This document shows, in pieces, positions 1-7,661 of a DNA stretch of 29,800 nucleotides. The translations under genes were made by a program, and so were the position numbers. Source of the stretch: JAIQFL01 sp035295745 (GTDB taxonomy: Bacteria > Acidobacteriota > Terriglobia > Bryobacterales > Bryobacteraceae); the NCBI GenBank assembly GCA_035295745.1, contig DATGIL010000040.1:1-29800 (forward strand), read 5' to 3'. The notes beneath the pieces are model-generated. The model was not told where the DNA came from and made no database searches. It saw only the letters and a program-made list of their open reading frames with translations. The stretch's first letter is position 1; the number at the start of each line of letters is the position of its first letter.

Positions 1-1
1 C

Positions 2-214
2 TCGAGGCTTTGTTATGGATCCTACGTCGGTGGAAACCAGCATGACGTTTTGGAAGGTCTGGCTGTGGGTAACGGGCGCGTTTACGCCAGCGGGCTCTCC
101 TCGTCCGCGAATCTCCCTCAGAAGAATTCACAAGTTCAACCCGGGTATGGAGGCGGCCCCTTCGACGCCATCATAATAGGCTTGGACTTGCCTGACAATC
201 GCAGTTGCCGTTGA
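2..214 (+). CDS. SBBP-type beta-propeller repeat protein, C-terminal end (5' truncated by window edge)
   Basis: Reading from base 2 gives 70 residues without a stop up to TGA at 212-214. The translation has the rhythm of an SBBP (beta-propeller) repeat: YVGGNQHDVLEGLAVGNGRV, then YASG, then QPGYGGGPFDAIIIGLD. In that family each unit runs roughly 'GGS..D...GIAVD..GNVYVTG' to 'FVAKLD', so this is the final blade and the natural C-terminus. Such proteins are secreted or surface-associated in Acidobacteriota and lack a known enzymatic role. The start and most of the protein lie outside the window. The next plus-strand gene is almost 3 kb away, so no operon partner is visible. Confidence 0.6.
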   Translation, partial: SRLCYGSYVGGNQHDVLEGLAVGNGRVYASGLSSSANLPQKNSQVQPGYGGGPFDAIIIGLDLPDNRSCR

Positions 215-474
215 TAAGCGGCTTTGCGGCCGGCGAACGGCGAATCCGGAACGTGCCCCGCCAGATGACCGGATTCAGTTCGTGGGCACTTGACGCGCAA
301 ACACGAAGTTGGCCTTTCCCGGGTCAAGTGAACGGCACACATAATGATGAGTGAGATGGGGATAGATCCTCCCTGACGGTTTTGAACCTGCCAATCTTTT
401 TGAGCGCGCACAGGCAGCGCCTCTCCATCTGCACCGGTTCTTTTCGTTCGGCACGGGTACGTGCAAGAGGGTTG

Positions 475-1099
475 TTAATACAATCCGTCGCCGTGTGTCT
501 TCCCACTAATTGCGGTGCCGAGATCAGCAGGGCCCGTGACGTCAGCCGTGGTAGTTGAATGCCATATCGCCCGGGCCTCATTTTCATGCAATCGGAACAC
601 GGCGATGTCGTCCGTCTTGCCAAACCCGCCGTGTTCATAAAACACCAAGCAAAGGGAATTATTCGTCGCAACCGCTTTCAGCCGGCGTCGGGACAATCCG
701 GCACGAATCATCGTCGGTAGCATTCCATGGCCACGCCCCACGCTCAGCCATCGCAAAACCCTCGTCATTAGGCGATCCTTCGGCTTGAATCGCCCGCGCG
801 AAGGCAATCTTCACGGAATTTGGGATGTCTGACACCCGGTGGCCCATTCGGAAGTCCCGAGGCTCTTCAATGGCAGACCGGAGTTCCTCGGGCAGGGGAA
901 CCCTCGCGTCAATTGGGCTCGGCCGTTCATCGGCAACATAGCCGGCTCTCATCTGCTCGTCGAGTCTGCCATCCGCTCGCTTTAGATACCAATTGAACGA
1001 CGAGTAGACAAGAAGTAAGGCCGCGCCACACATAGTCAGAAGCCCGGCAAGTCTGGCAGAGCGCCGTCTCATCGATAGTTCAAGTCTACTCTTCATCAA
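475..1099 (-). pseudogene. Frameshifted membrane-anchored hypothetical protein
   Basis: Two minus-strand frames join into one plausible protein. The upstream frame (1099 to 659) has a basic N-terminus and one membrane segment (LAGLLTMCGAALLLVYSSF), then a soluble stretch up to MAERGAWPWNATDDD. The second frame (about 710 to 475) continues with LSRRRLKAVATNNSLCLVFY and GGFGKTDDIAVFRLHENEA. Neither half looks complete alone, and the shift falls near 690-715. The start could be ATG 1099 or ATG 1072, which puts the membrane segment closer to the N-terminus. I do not recognise the family. It lies directly downstream of the broken TnsA-like gene and partly overlaps its terminal frame, so both may have decayed together. 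A sequencing indel is the alternative. Confidence 0.4.
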
Positions 1100-2103
1100 T
1101 AGCTGGCAGCCCAGCGCCGCAGAGTACGAGAGGGGACGGATGGGTCCGCGTCACGCGGGCCGTTCTGAAGGTGCCGCGGACGACGCGACAGCGCAGGTTT
1201 GCCGTCCGGAAATCTTGCTCGTCCGCATTGGACAACATCCTCAATATCTCTGGATCCATCGCCTGGCGGAGAGCCTGCGGAGCATGAAGAGAAGCGCCTG
1301 ATCGCCCTCCAGCTATTTTATGCAGTTGCTTCTCACCAGGCGCAAACACCACCACTCGGGCCGGTTCGCGAAGGGACGCGCTTCGGATGTCTACCGACAG
1401 CGCGCCTGTCGCAATCAGCAAATAGATCTCATCGCGCGTTGCAACGCCCTGCGTCACTTCGAAGAGCGCCTCCAGCGAAAGTCCTGGGGCCGCGAGGGCG
1501 TGCCCCAGGAGTCTCTCCCCAACCCCCGATCCGCATGGGGGACAGTCGGCCCGCAGATAATCATCGAGAACTGTATGTTCCGTTGAAAGACCCAATCGAT
1601 TTCATGCGCCGATCGAATTCGATAGTAAAGCCCGGACTGCGAGGCGTACGCTTCGCCAGGCGGACAGCGCCATCGCCCTGTCTCATCGCGCTGGTACCTG
1701 TTCTGGTTGTGTTCGGCGAGCCGGTTGAGGTCCTCCTCCGTCTTCCACTCCTCCCAACCAACCGCATCGTCGCGGATCACGAAGATAGTCCGGTGTGTGG
1801 AGCACACCCATGCCCCTGCTGTTCGCACTGTCGTAGAGCAGTTTATCGATGGAGGCTGATCGAAATATTCCAGGACGTGTGCATCGTGTTCCATCTCGTA
1901 GATGGCCGCCAGTTCGACCCGGTGGCTTTCGAACTGAATCGTCACCCCCATCTTCTTGCTGGGATATCGTCCGCTCACGTTGCCGCGGCCGCTACGGACC
2001 CGGCGTGCGGGGTCGGAGGAGCGAACCTGATCGATGATTAATCGGGCTCGTCGGAGACACTCAGCCGCTGGTACAGCGTCAACAGATCGTCCGGGCTTAG
2101 CAC
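1086..2103 (-). pseudogene. TnsA-like transposon endonuclease, broken by two frameshifts, with a possible transposase remnant at its end
   Basis: The middle of the translation is characteristic of TnsA-type endonucleases, the partner that cuts the 5' ends in Tn7-like elements: YPSKKMGVTIQFESHRVELA, then EYFDQPPSI, FVIRDDAVGWEEWKTEEDL, CPPGEAYASQSG and HEIDWVFQRN. Translation begins at GTG 2103 behind a strong AGGAGGAGG (2109-2117) and reads VLSPDDLLTLYQRLSVSDE. It then hits TAA, because one base appears lost near 2047. A second lost base near 1571 separates IQF from LDDYLRADCPPCGSGVGERL. Restoring both gives one continuous protein. The last ~60 codons (MDPEILRMLSNADEQDF, ANLRCRVV) may be the N-terminus of a TniA-like transposase joined by deletion; that part is inference. 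The gene starts 36 bases after the DUF6788 gene stops. Confidence 0.7.
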
Positions 2104-2108
2104 GGTTG

Positions 2109-2117
2109 CCTCCTCCT
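2109..2117 (-). promoter_or_regulatory. Ribosome binding site that fixes the TnsA-like GTG start
   Basis: The minus strand reads AGGAGGAGG here, five bases before GTG 2103. This near-perfect Shine-Dalgarno sequence supports GTG 2103 as the true start, rather than an upstream ATG in the other frame, and so exposes the early frameshift. Confidence 0.65.
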
Positions 2118-2139
2118 GGTCCGGCGCGCGGGCGCCAAA

Positions 2140-2466
2140 TCAAAGTTTGCGGTGCGCCGTCTTCAAGGCGTCTACGTAACGCACTCCAGCCTCACTCATT
2201 AGCTGCCGGAGTTCCCGGCCATTGTCGATGGCCGTCTGAACCTGTTGTGCCAGGGCGTTCGGCACATACACCGACGACCGCCGGCCCTCGCTTCTGCCAT
2301 AGAGAATGTAGCTTTGGTGTCCCTCACCCTTCGCGCATGCTTGGCAGTTCTTTCGAACGCACGGGCTTTTGCGAAGTGAGAGCGACCCTTCGGCGACGGG
2401 CCACATCTTCTGGACGGTTGACAGGAACCACCGTCTGACTTCCTCCGGCGTTTCGTCCTTCGGCAT
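2140..2466 (-). CDS. DUF6788-type small cysteine-containing protein
   Basis: This 108-residue protein starts at ATG 2466 (MPKDETPEEVRRWFLSTVQK). I avoid the longer frame because it would read through the palindrome at 2468-2493. The core GSLSLRKSPCVRKNC, CAKGEGHQSYILYGR and RRSSVYVPNALAQQVQTAID is the DUF6788 signature: a putative Cys cluster (CVRKNCQAC) followed by a basic stretch. No biochemical role is established for the family. It is often seen next to transposase genes, which fits here, since the broken TnsA-like gene follows at short distance on the same strand. The reading frame is intact although its neighbour is not. A DNA-binding or regulatory role in the transposon is inference. 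Confidence 0.6.
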   Translation of the reverse strand: MPKDETPEEVRRWFLSTVQKMWPVAEGSLSLRKSPCVRKNCQACAKGEGHQSYILYGRSEGRRSSVYVPNALAQQVQTAIDNGRELRQLMSEAGVRYVDALKTAHRKL

Positions 2467-2467
2467 T

Positions 2468-2493
2468 GTATGTGCGCAGTATGGCGCACATAC
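2468..2493. repeat. Perfect 10-bp palindrome upstream of the DUF6788 gene (operator-like)
   Basis: The left arm GTATGTGCGC (2468-2477) and right arm GCGCACATAC (2484-2493) are perfect reverse complements around a 6-base spacer. It ends one base before the DUF6788 start codon (ATG 2466-2464). A dimeric repressor site or an mRNA hairpin over the translation start would both fit. Confidence 0.5.
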
Positions 2494-2559
2494 AGGCAGA
2501 ATGCAATAGTCTTGTTTGGTGCGTTTCGAATCGCCGCCGACGCAGCAACGATGCAGGCG

Positions 2560-2712
2560 ACTTCCGGCCATCTTATGCTTCCAACCGGGTACTCGCGGCC
2601 ACGATGTGGTTCAATGGCACCTGAACTGTGCAGACGGCAGACGCAAACACAGGGGTTGGGAGCAGACTCTGGCCACCTTATGGTTCAAACTCCGGCCACT
2701 TTATGGTTCAAG
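2560..2712. mobile_element. Four direct repeats resembling an IS21-type transposon end (remnant)
   Basis: Four related copies of a ~23-base motif lie in the same orientation, with GGCCA cores starting at 2566, 2597, 2671 and 2694. Examples are ACTCTGGCCACCTTATGG followed by TTCAA, and ACTCCGGCCACTTTATGG followed by TTCAA; the copy at 2597 differs only in its centre, and the one at 2566 ends GCTTCCA. Multiple short repeats near the ends are where IS21-family transposases bind, and I recall GGCCAC(C/T)TTATG(G/C)TTC motifs from such ends. No istA or istB coding sequence is visible, so this would be a solo end. The remaining bases up to 2980 show nothing I can assign. Confidence 0.45.
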
Positions 2713-2982
2713 TGACACGAACTGCCGTGAATCAGGCACGTTCGGTCCTTGAGGACTCGCGTTCAGCGACTGTCGGTCTACGGTCCCGGAGCGCCGCGAA
2801 CATCCCCAGGAAGCAACCGGAAAGCGGTTTAGGCTGCCGCCACCCCCATGAGGTCTGGCATGGAACCTTGGAACAAGCTGATAGGCCAGTCGCCCGACGA
2901 TACGATCAAATTCGAACCGTAGCAACAAGCCGAGCCCGCTGCCCAGCACTGCTGGATTCTGTCCGAAGGTGTTGGGCTTGAG

Positions 2983-3012
2983 TTGCTATCCTGGGAGGAC
3001 TGTTGGGATAAT
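2983..3012 (+). promoter_or_regulatory. Putative promoter of the WD40 gene, adjacent to the start codon
   Basis: TTGCTA (2983-2988) and GATAAT (3007-3012) are 18 bases apart and resemble -35 and -10 boxes. The -10 box ends six bases before ATG 3019, so transcription would begin at or next to the start codon and give a leaderless message. Confidence 0.4.
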
Positions 3013-3018
3013 TCCGCC

Positions 3019-3984
3019 ATGGCGGGTTTCACCGAAACAACCGTGAGCTTGGCCGCGAAGGTATGTCTCTCGATCTCGCTCGCCTCCGCCGCACCCGCGC
3101 CGCAGATCTACTCGCTGGCCTGGCAGCCCGATGGCCGCGCCATCGCACTCGGCGGATATAAAGAGACACGCCTCGTCGATCCCGCGTCCCAGAAGTTGCT
3201 TGCCACGCTCTCCGGCAATGCCGAAGCGGTGCGTGCCGTCGCCTTTTCGCACGATGGCAAGAGCCTCGCTACGGCGGGCGGACTCCCCGCGCGCAAGGGA
3301 GAGGTCAAGATCTGGGACCTCGCGACGCAGTCCGTCACCAGCACTCTTTCAGGGCACTCCGATTGCATCTACGCCGTCGCCTTCTCTCCGGACGGCGCCA
3401 CCATCGCCACGGCGAGCTACGACAAGCTGATCAAGCTCTGGGACGTCGCCACAGCCAAAGAGACGAGCACCCTGCGCGACCACATCGATTCCATCTATGC
3501 CCTCGCATTCACGCCCGACGGCAAGCGCCTCGTGTCGGGCGCGGCCGACCGTTCCGTAAAGATTTGGGACGTCGCCTCCGGCACCCGCCTCTACACGCTC
3601 TCCGATGCGACCGACGGCATCAACACCCTCGCGATCTCGCCCGACGGCACCCGCGTCGCGGCCGCCGGGCTCGACAAGACGATTCGCATCTGGCGCATGG
3701 GCGACAAGGAAGGGGCGATCGAGAGCAGCTTGATCGCGCACGAAGACGCTGTGCTGAAACTGGCGTGGTCACCCGACGGAAAGTACCTGGCGTCAGCCTC
3801 TGCCGATCGCACCATCCGCCTCTTTCAGGCCGTGAACCTGACGGAGGTCCGCACCATGGCGCAGCAGCCGGATTGGGCCTTTGGACTGGAATTCTCGCCG
3901 GACAGCAAGCGCTTCGCCGCCGGCCTGTTTAATGGAACACTGGAAATTTACGAGGTGGATCATGACAAGGTGGCTTCGAAATAG
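3019..3984 (+). CDS. Secreted seven-bladed WD40 repeat protein
   Basis: The 321-residue protein starts at ATG 3019; a TTG at 2983 is possible but has no ribosome site. The N-terminus (TVSLAAKVCLSISLASAAPA) looks like a signal peptide. About seven WD40 repeats fill the rest, with the recurring pattern 'VAFSPDG...LATASYDK.IKLWDV' (IYAVAFSPDG, IKLWDVATAKE, VKIWDVASGT, IRIWRMGD). A single closed propeller for protein-protein contact is the likely fold; no enzymatic residues are expected. The final 23 bases overlap the start of the PPC-domain gene, so the two are translated from one message. In Acidobacteriota and Planctomycetota such WD40/PPC pairs often accompany secreted cytochrome-like and DUF1501 proteins, but here the pair follows transposon debris. 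Confidence 0.8.
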   Translation: MAGFTETTVSLAAKVCLSISLASAAPAPQIYSLAWQPDGRAIALGGYKETRLVDPASQKLLATLSGNAEAVRAVAFSHDGKSLATAGGLPARKGEVKIWDLATQSVTSTLSGHSDCIYAVAFSPDGATIATASYDKLIKLWDVATAKETSTLRDHIDSIYALAFTPDGKRLVSGAADRSVKIWDVASGTRLYTLSDATDGINTLAISPDGTRVAAAGLDKTIRIWRMGDKEGAIESSLIAHEDAVLKLAWSPDGKYLASASADRTIRLFQAVNLTEVRTMAQQPDWAFGLEFSPDSKRFAAGLFNGTLEIYEVDHDKVASK

Positions 3985-6310
3985 CGCTCTGGGATTTGCT
4001 GCGTGCGCCGCACTCGCGCCTGCCGCTTGGGCCGCCGACAGCACTGTGCGCTCCACCGGAAAACGCACTACGCCACCCACTCTCGACACCGTCCAACCGC
4101 TCGGCATCGCCCGCGGCACCAGCGTCGAGATGACTGTAGAAGGCCTGAATCTGGCTCGCGCGAGCGCCATCTACTTCAGCGAACCAGGACTCACCGGACG
4201 CATCCTCCGCGTGAAGGAACTGCCCGACGGGCCCGACATTCGCCTCGGCTCGAACGGCACTCCCTCCACCATCGATCTGGGTCCCCTGCCGCCGCGCAAT
4301 CAGGTGACGGTCGAAGTGGAGGTCGACCCTGAAGCGGAAATCGGTCCTGTCAGTTTCCGCCTGCTGACTCCTGTTGGCACCAGTCCCGAAGGCCGTTTCC
4401 TGATCGAGCCGTACTACGGCGAGGCGCCTGATCGCGAGCCTAACGACACGCCGGAGAATGCCTTCGAGACCTTCCTTCCTGCCATCCTGGCGGGCACGAT
4501 CTCGAAACCTGGCGATGTGGACTATTTCAAGATTCAGGTGAAGGCGGGAGAGCAGGTTTCCTTCGAGAACCAGGCGATGCTGATCGGATCGTCGCTACAG
4601 CCCGTCGTCGCGATCCTCGATTCCGACCTCAATCTGGTGCGCGAATTCGGCGCCGAGGGGGGCACGGAACAACTGATGTTCGCACACCGCTTCGAGAAGA
4701 CGGGAACCTACTACGTTCGCGTCTCCGATTACCAGCACAGCGGCCGCGCCAGTCACTTCTACCGCATTATCGTTGGCGAATTCCCGCTGGTGCAGGGTGC
4801 CTTCCCACTCGGTGTTCGCAAAGATTCAACTGCCGAACTGTCTCTGCGCGGCTTTCACCTGGCCTCCAAACTCAAGCTTGACGGCCACCCCACGGCCGAC
4901 TCCGAAGATACACTCGCCGTACGCCCGGAGCACGCATTCAATCAGACGCGCGTGGCACTCGGGATTGAGCCGGAAGTCGAATCTCAGGGCGGATCGATTA
5001 CGGCGCCGGTTACGGTAAATGGCCGGATCGCCACACCGGGCGCCGAGAACCGCTACCGCTTCCACGCGAGCAAGGGCGAGCAGTGGGTACTCGAAGTGAA
5101 CGCGCGCCGCCTGGGCAGCGATCTCGATTCCTTCCTCGAAGTCCTGGATGCTCAGGGGAATCCGATCGAGCGTGCTGTGGTGCGTCCTGTCTGGGAGACG
5201 GCTCTCACGTTGCGCGACCACGACTCTGCCGGACGCGGTCTTCGCATCTCGGCATGGAACGGCCTGCAGGTTGGCGACTATGTGATGGTGGGCGGAGAGG
5301 TCATCCGGCTGGAAGCGCTGCCGCTCTCGCCCGACAACGACACCGTCTTTGAGAGTTTCGGGGGCCAGCGGCTGGCATTCTTCGACACTACGGCAGAAGC
5401 CCACGCCATCGATACCGCAGTCTACAAAGTGCAGATCCTGCCGCCGGGCGCCAGGTTTTCGCCGAACGGCCTGCCCGTCTCACATCTTTACTATCGCAAC
5501 GACGATGGCGGACCGAATTACGGCAAAGATTCGCTACTGCACTTCACTGCACCCGCCGATGGCGACTACCTCGTGCGGATTCGGGATGTGCAGGGTTTGG
5601 GAGGGGAAAATTACCCGTACCGTCTGACAGTGCGTCACCCCCGTCCCGATTTCCGTTTGACCGTGAGCCCGCGAAATCCGAACGTGCCGGCGGGAGGGGC
5701 CATTCCGGTGGCGGTCACGGCATTCCGCATCGACGGCTTCGAGGGACCGATTGACATATCCCTGGAGGACCTGCCGGCAGGACTTCACGCCAGCGCGGCG
5801 ACCATCGGCAGCAGCCAGATTTCTGCGACGATTGTGCTGCGGGCGGATGCCGGCGTCAAACTGCCAGCCGCAATTCCGCTCAAAGTGGTCGGCAAGGCGA
5901 TCGCAGCGAGCGCAAAGCTGTCGCACTTCGCCAGTCCCGAAGATCACTTGAAGCTGATCTCGCTGATGCCCCAGCCCGATTTGACGATGACCGCCGAGAC
6001 AAAAGAGGTCACGCTCAAACCCGGGGGCACCGCGGAGATCACCGTCTCGATTGCGCGGCAGAGCGAGTTCGGCGGGCGCGTCCCCGTGGAAGTGCGCAAT
6101 CTACCACCGCGCGTACGCGTACTCGACGTGGGACTGAACGGCGTGCTCATCACCGAGGACGAATCGCGCCGCACGTTCACCATTGAGGCGCTACCGACCG
6201 CAGAGCCGGTGGACCAGTTGATTTACGTGTCGGGCGCGGTGGAGACTCGTTCGGGCCAGCAGGCCTCTTACGTTGCCACGGAACCGATCCGCCTGCACGT
6301 GCTACGGTAG
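3962..6310 (+). CDS. Large secreted protein with PPC (pre-peptidase C-terminal) domains
   Basis: I choose ATG 3962, inside the end of the WD40 gene, because it opens a clean signal peptide (MTRWLRNSALGFAACAALAP, then AAWA). The product is 782 residues. After an N-terminal IPT/TIG-like segment (about 40-145: LDTVQPLGIARGTSVEMTVE), there is a PPC-type domain at about 160-265 (EPNDTPENA, GDVDYFKIQVKAGEQVSFE, TGTYYVRVSD). A second comparable segment follows at about 345-590 (GAENRYRFHASKGEQWVLEV, PADGDYLVRIRDV). The C-terminus is made of Ig-like beta segments with no membrane anchor. PPC domains are usually secreted carbohydrate- or protein-binding modules. No protease domain is present, so it is probably an extracytoplasmic binding partner of the WD40 protein; that role is inference. 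Confidence 0.75.
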   Translation: MTRWLRNSALGFAACAALAPAAWAADSTVRSTGKRTTPPTLDTVQPLGIARGTSVEMTVEGLNLARASAIYFSEPGLTGRILRVKELPDGPDIRLGSNGTPSTIDLGPLPPRNQVTVEVEVDPEAEIGPVSFRLLTPVGTSPEGRFLIEPYYGEAPDREPNDTPENAFETFLPAILAGTISKPGDVDYFKIQVKAGEQVSFENQAMLIGSSLQPVVAILDSDLNLVREFGAEGGTEQLMFAHRFEKTGTYYVRVSDYQHSGRASHFYRIIVGEFPLVQGAFPLGVRKDSTAELSLRGFHLASKLKLDGHPTADSEDTLAVRPEHAFNQTRVALGIEPEVESQGGSITAPVTVNGRIATPGAENRYRFHASKGEQWVLEVNARRLGSDLDSFLEVLDAQGNPIERAVVRPVWETALTLRDHDSAGRGLRISAWNGLQVGDYVMVGGEVIRLEALPLSPDNDTVFESFGGQRLAFFDTTAEAHAIDTAVYKVQILPPGARFSPNGLPVSHLYYRNDDGGPNYGKDSLLHFTAPADGDYLVRIRDVQGLGGENYPYRLTVRHPRPDFRLTVSPRNPNVPAGGAIPVAVTAFRIDGFEGPIDISLEDLPAGLHASAATIGSSQISATIVLRADAGVKLPAAIPLKVVGKAIAASAKLSHFASPEDHLKLISLMPQPDLTMTAETKEVTLKPGGTAEITVSIARQSEFGGRVPVEVRNLPPRVRVLDVGLNGVLITEDESRRTFTIEALPTAEPVDQLIYVSGAVETRSGQQASYVATEPIRLHVLR

Positions 6311-6631
6311 CAGTTCGATCGACGCTACCTTCAGAACGTCGCCATCCACGGTGCCGCCGACCTTGGCCTTTAGATCCTTGTCCTTCGCGGATTTCTTGAG
6401 CAGCGTGAGCGTCCGGGCGTTGCCGGTCTCGTCGAACTTCAGGAACTTGCCTTCTGCGGTCACCAGTCCGAAGCCGCTTTTAGCACAAGTGATCGCGCAT
6501 TCGCGAGTGTGACTGGCCAGATCTTTGCTCCGGCACATCACGTCGACGACGGTACCCGAGTACGAATCCGCCGCCACCGCATTCGCGAGCGCCGCGAACA
6601 GAAGGAGAGAAAAGACAGCAGTGCGTTTCAT
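6302..6631 (-). CDS. Small secreted hypothetical protein with three cysteines
   Basis: The 109-residue product begins with a typical signal peptide (MKRTAVFSLLLFAALANAVA). The mature part starts DSYSGTVVDVMC and has three Cys in C-x(11)-C-x(3)-C spacing (VMCRSK, RECAITCAKSG), then GFGLVTAEGKFLKFDETGN and a beta-rich tail GGTVDGDVLKVASIELLP. I recognise the layout as a conserved acidobacterial hypothetical type but know no function. The tail reads like an OB- or ASP-like 'GT.DGDV..V.SI' strand pair. Its stop overlaps the convergent PPC gene by nine bases. It is divergent from mbfA with 70 bases between them, and CATAAT lies seven bases before the ATG, so the transcript may be leaderless. Confidence 0.7.
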   Translation of the reverse strand: MKRTAVFSLLLFAALANAVAADSYSGTVVDVMCRSKDLASHTRECAITCAKSGFGLVTAEGKFLKFDETGNARTLTLLKKSAKDKDLKAKVGGTVDGDVLKVASIELLP

Positions 6632-6701
6632 TTCCTACATTATGACGCAGACGGCCAAATAGCAGATTTGCAACTGCCAGTGGCAACCGATACCGTGAGG
6701 A

Positions 6702-7661
6702 ATGATGCGGAACTTCGACAGTCTTTCGGAACGCGAGATTCTGGCTTTGGCAATATCCCTGGAAGAAGAAGACGAGCGGGTTTACGCCGATTTTGCGGAA
6801 GGTCTCCGCGACAATTTCGCCGCTTCGGCGGCGGTATTTGATGGCATGCGTGACGAAGAATCGGGCCACCGGCGCCGCCTCATTGAATTGTACCGGCAGC
6901 GTTTCGGCGAGCACATCCCGTTGATCCGCCGCCAGGACGTGAAGGGCTTCGTGCAGCGCAAACCCACGTGGCTGATTCGTCCGCTCGGGCTGGACGTGGT
7001 TCGCAAGCAGGCCAGCACCATGGAGGTGGAAAGCCGCCGATTCTACGAGCGAGCCGCCGCGTGTTCGCAGGACGCCGGCGTGCGGCAGTTGCTGGATGAT
7101 CTGGCGCAGGAGGAGCGCTCGCATGAGGATCGCGCCGAGAAACTGGCCGCCGACAAGCTGCAGCCGAACGTGAAGCGCGAAGAGGACGAGGCCAGGCGGC
7201 GGCTGTTCGTGCTGCAGATCGTGCAGCCTGGGCTCGCCGGTCTGATGGATGGCTCTGTCTCCACTCTGGCCCCGGTTTTCGCGGCCGCACTGGCGACGCA
7301 CAAGAGTTGGGACGCATTTTTGGTGGGACTCGCGGCCTCGGTCGGCGCGGGCATCAGCATGGGTTTTGCCGAGGCGCTTTCAGACGATGGCAGTTTGACG
7401 GGACGCGGACATCCATGGGTGCGCGGCCTCATCTGCGGGCTGATGACCTCCGTGGGCGGGATCGGGCACACCTTGCCGTTCCTGGTTTCCGACTTTCGTG
7501 CGGCGATGGCGGCTGCCATTGTGGTGGTGTTAGTCGAGTTGGGGGTGATCACGTGGATCCGGCACCGGTTCATGGATACGCCGCCCCTTTCGGCAGCGCT
7601 GCAAGTAGGATTGGGCGGAGCGCTCGTCTTCCTCACCGGCATTCTGATCGGAAGCTCGTGA
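6702..7661 (+). CDS. mbfA: MbfA-type membrane-bound ferritin / VIT1-family iron exporter
   Basis: The 319-residue protein fuses an erythrin/ferritin-like di-iron domain (about 8-150) to a VIT1/CCC1 membrane domain (about 165-319). Iron-ligand candidates are E23, the E53-x-x-H56 pair (EESGH), E110 (MEVESRRFYE) and the E138-x-x-H141 pair (EERSH), which is the expected two-ExxH pattern. The membrane part has about five hydrophobic segments, including GLMDGSVSTLAPVFAAAL and ISMGFAEALSDDGS, the latter matching the conserved VIT1 region. In rhizobia and Agrobacterium, MbfA exports Fe(II) and protects against iron and peroxide stress; the same role is likely. The stop overlaps the GTG of the oxygenase gene by four bases, so the two are translationally coupled. 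No Irr-type operator was recognised in the 70-base upstream region. Confidence 0.9.
   Translation: MMRNFDSLSEREILALAISLEEEDERVYADFAEGLRDNFAASAAVFDGMRDEESGHRRRLIELYRQRFGEHIPLIRRQDVKGFVQRKPTWLIRPLGLDVVRKQASTMEVESRRFYERAAACSQDAGVRQLLDDLAQEERSHEDRAEKLAADKLQPNVKREEDEARRRLFVLQIVQPGLAGLMDGSVSTLAPVFAAALATHKSWDAFLVGLAASVGAGISMGFAEALSDDGSLTGRGHPWVRGLICGLMTSVGGIGHTLPFLVSDFRAAMAAAIVVVLVELGVITWIRHRFMDTPPLSAALQVGLGGALVFLTGILIGSS

Noticed and set aside
215..474. Gap between the SBBP fragment and the frameshifted hypothetical gene
   Set aside because: Short frames on both strands lack ribosome sites and motifs; no repeat or RNA gene was seen.
1199..2041. 280-codon plus-strand frame over the TnsA-like gene
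   Set aside because: Low-complexity Pro/Arg/Leu translation with no motif, and the opposite strand has clear TnsA-type motifs.
2713..2982. Possible coding remnant upstream of the WD40 gene
   Set aside because: Minus-strand frames contain short protein-like stretches, but none matches a family I can name, and no start or ribosome site is visible.
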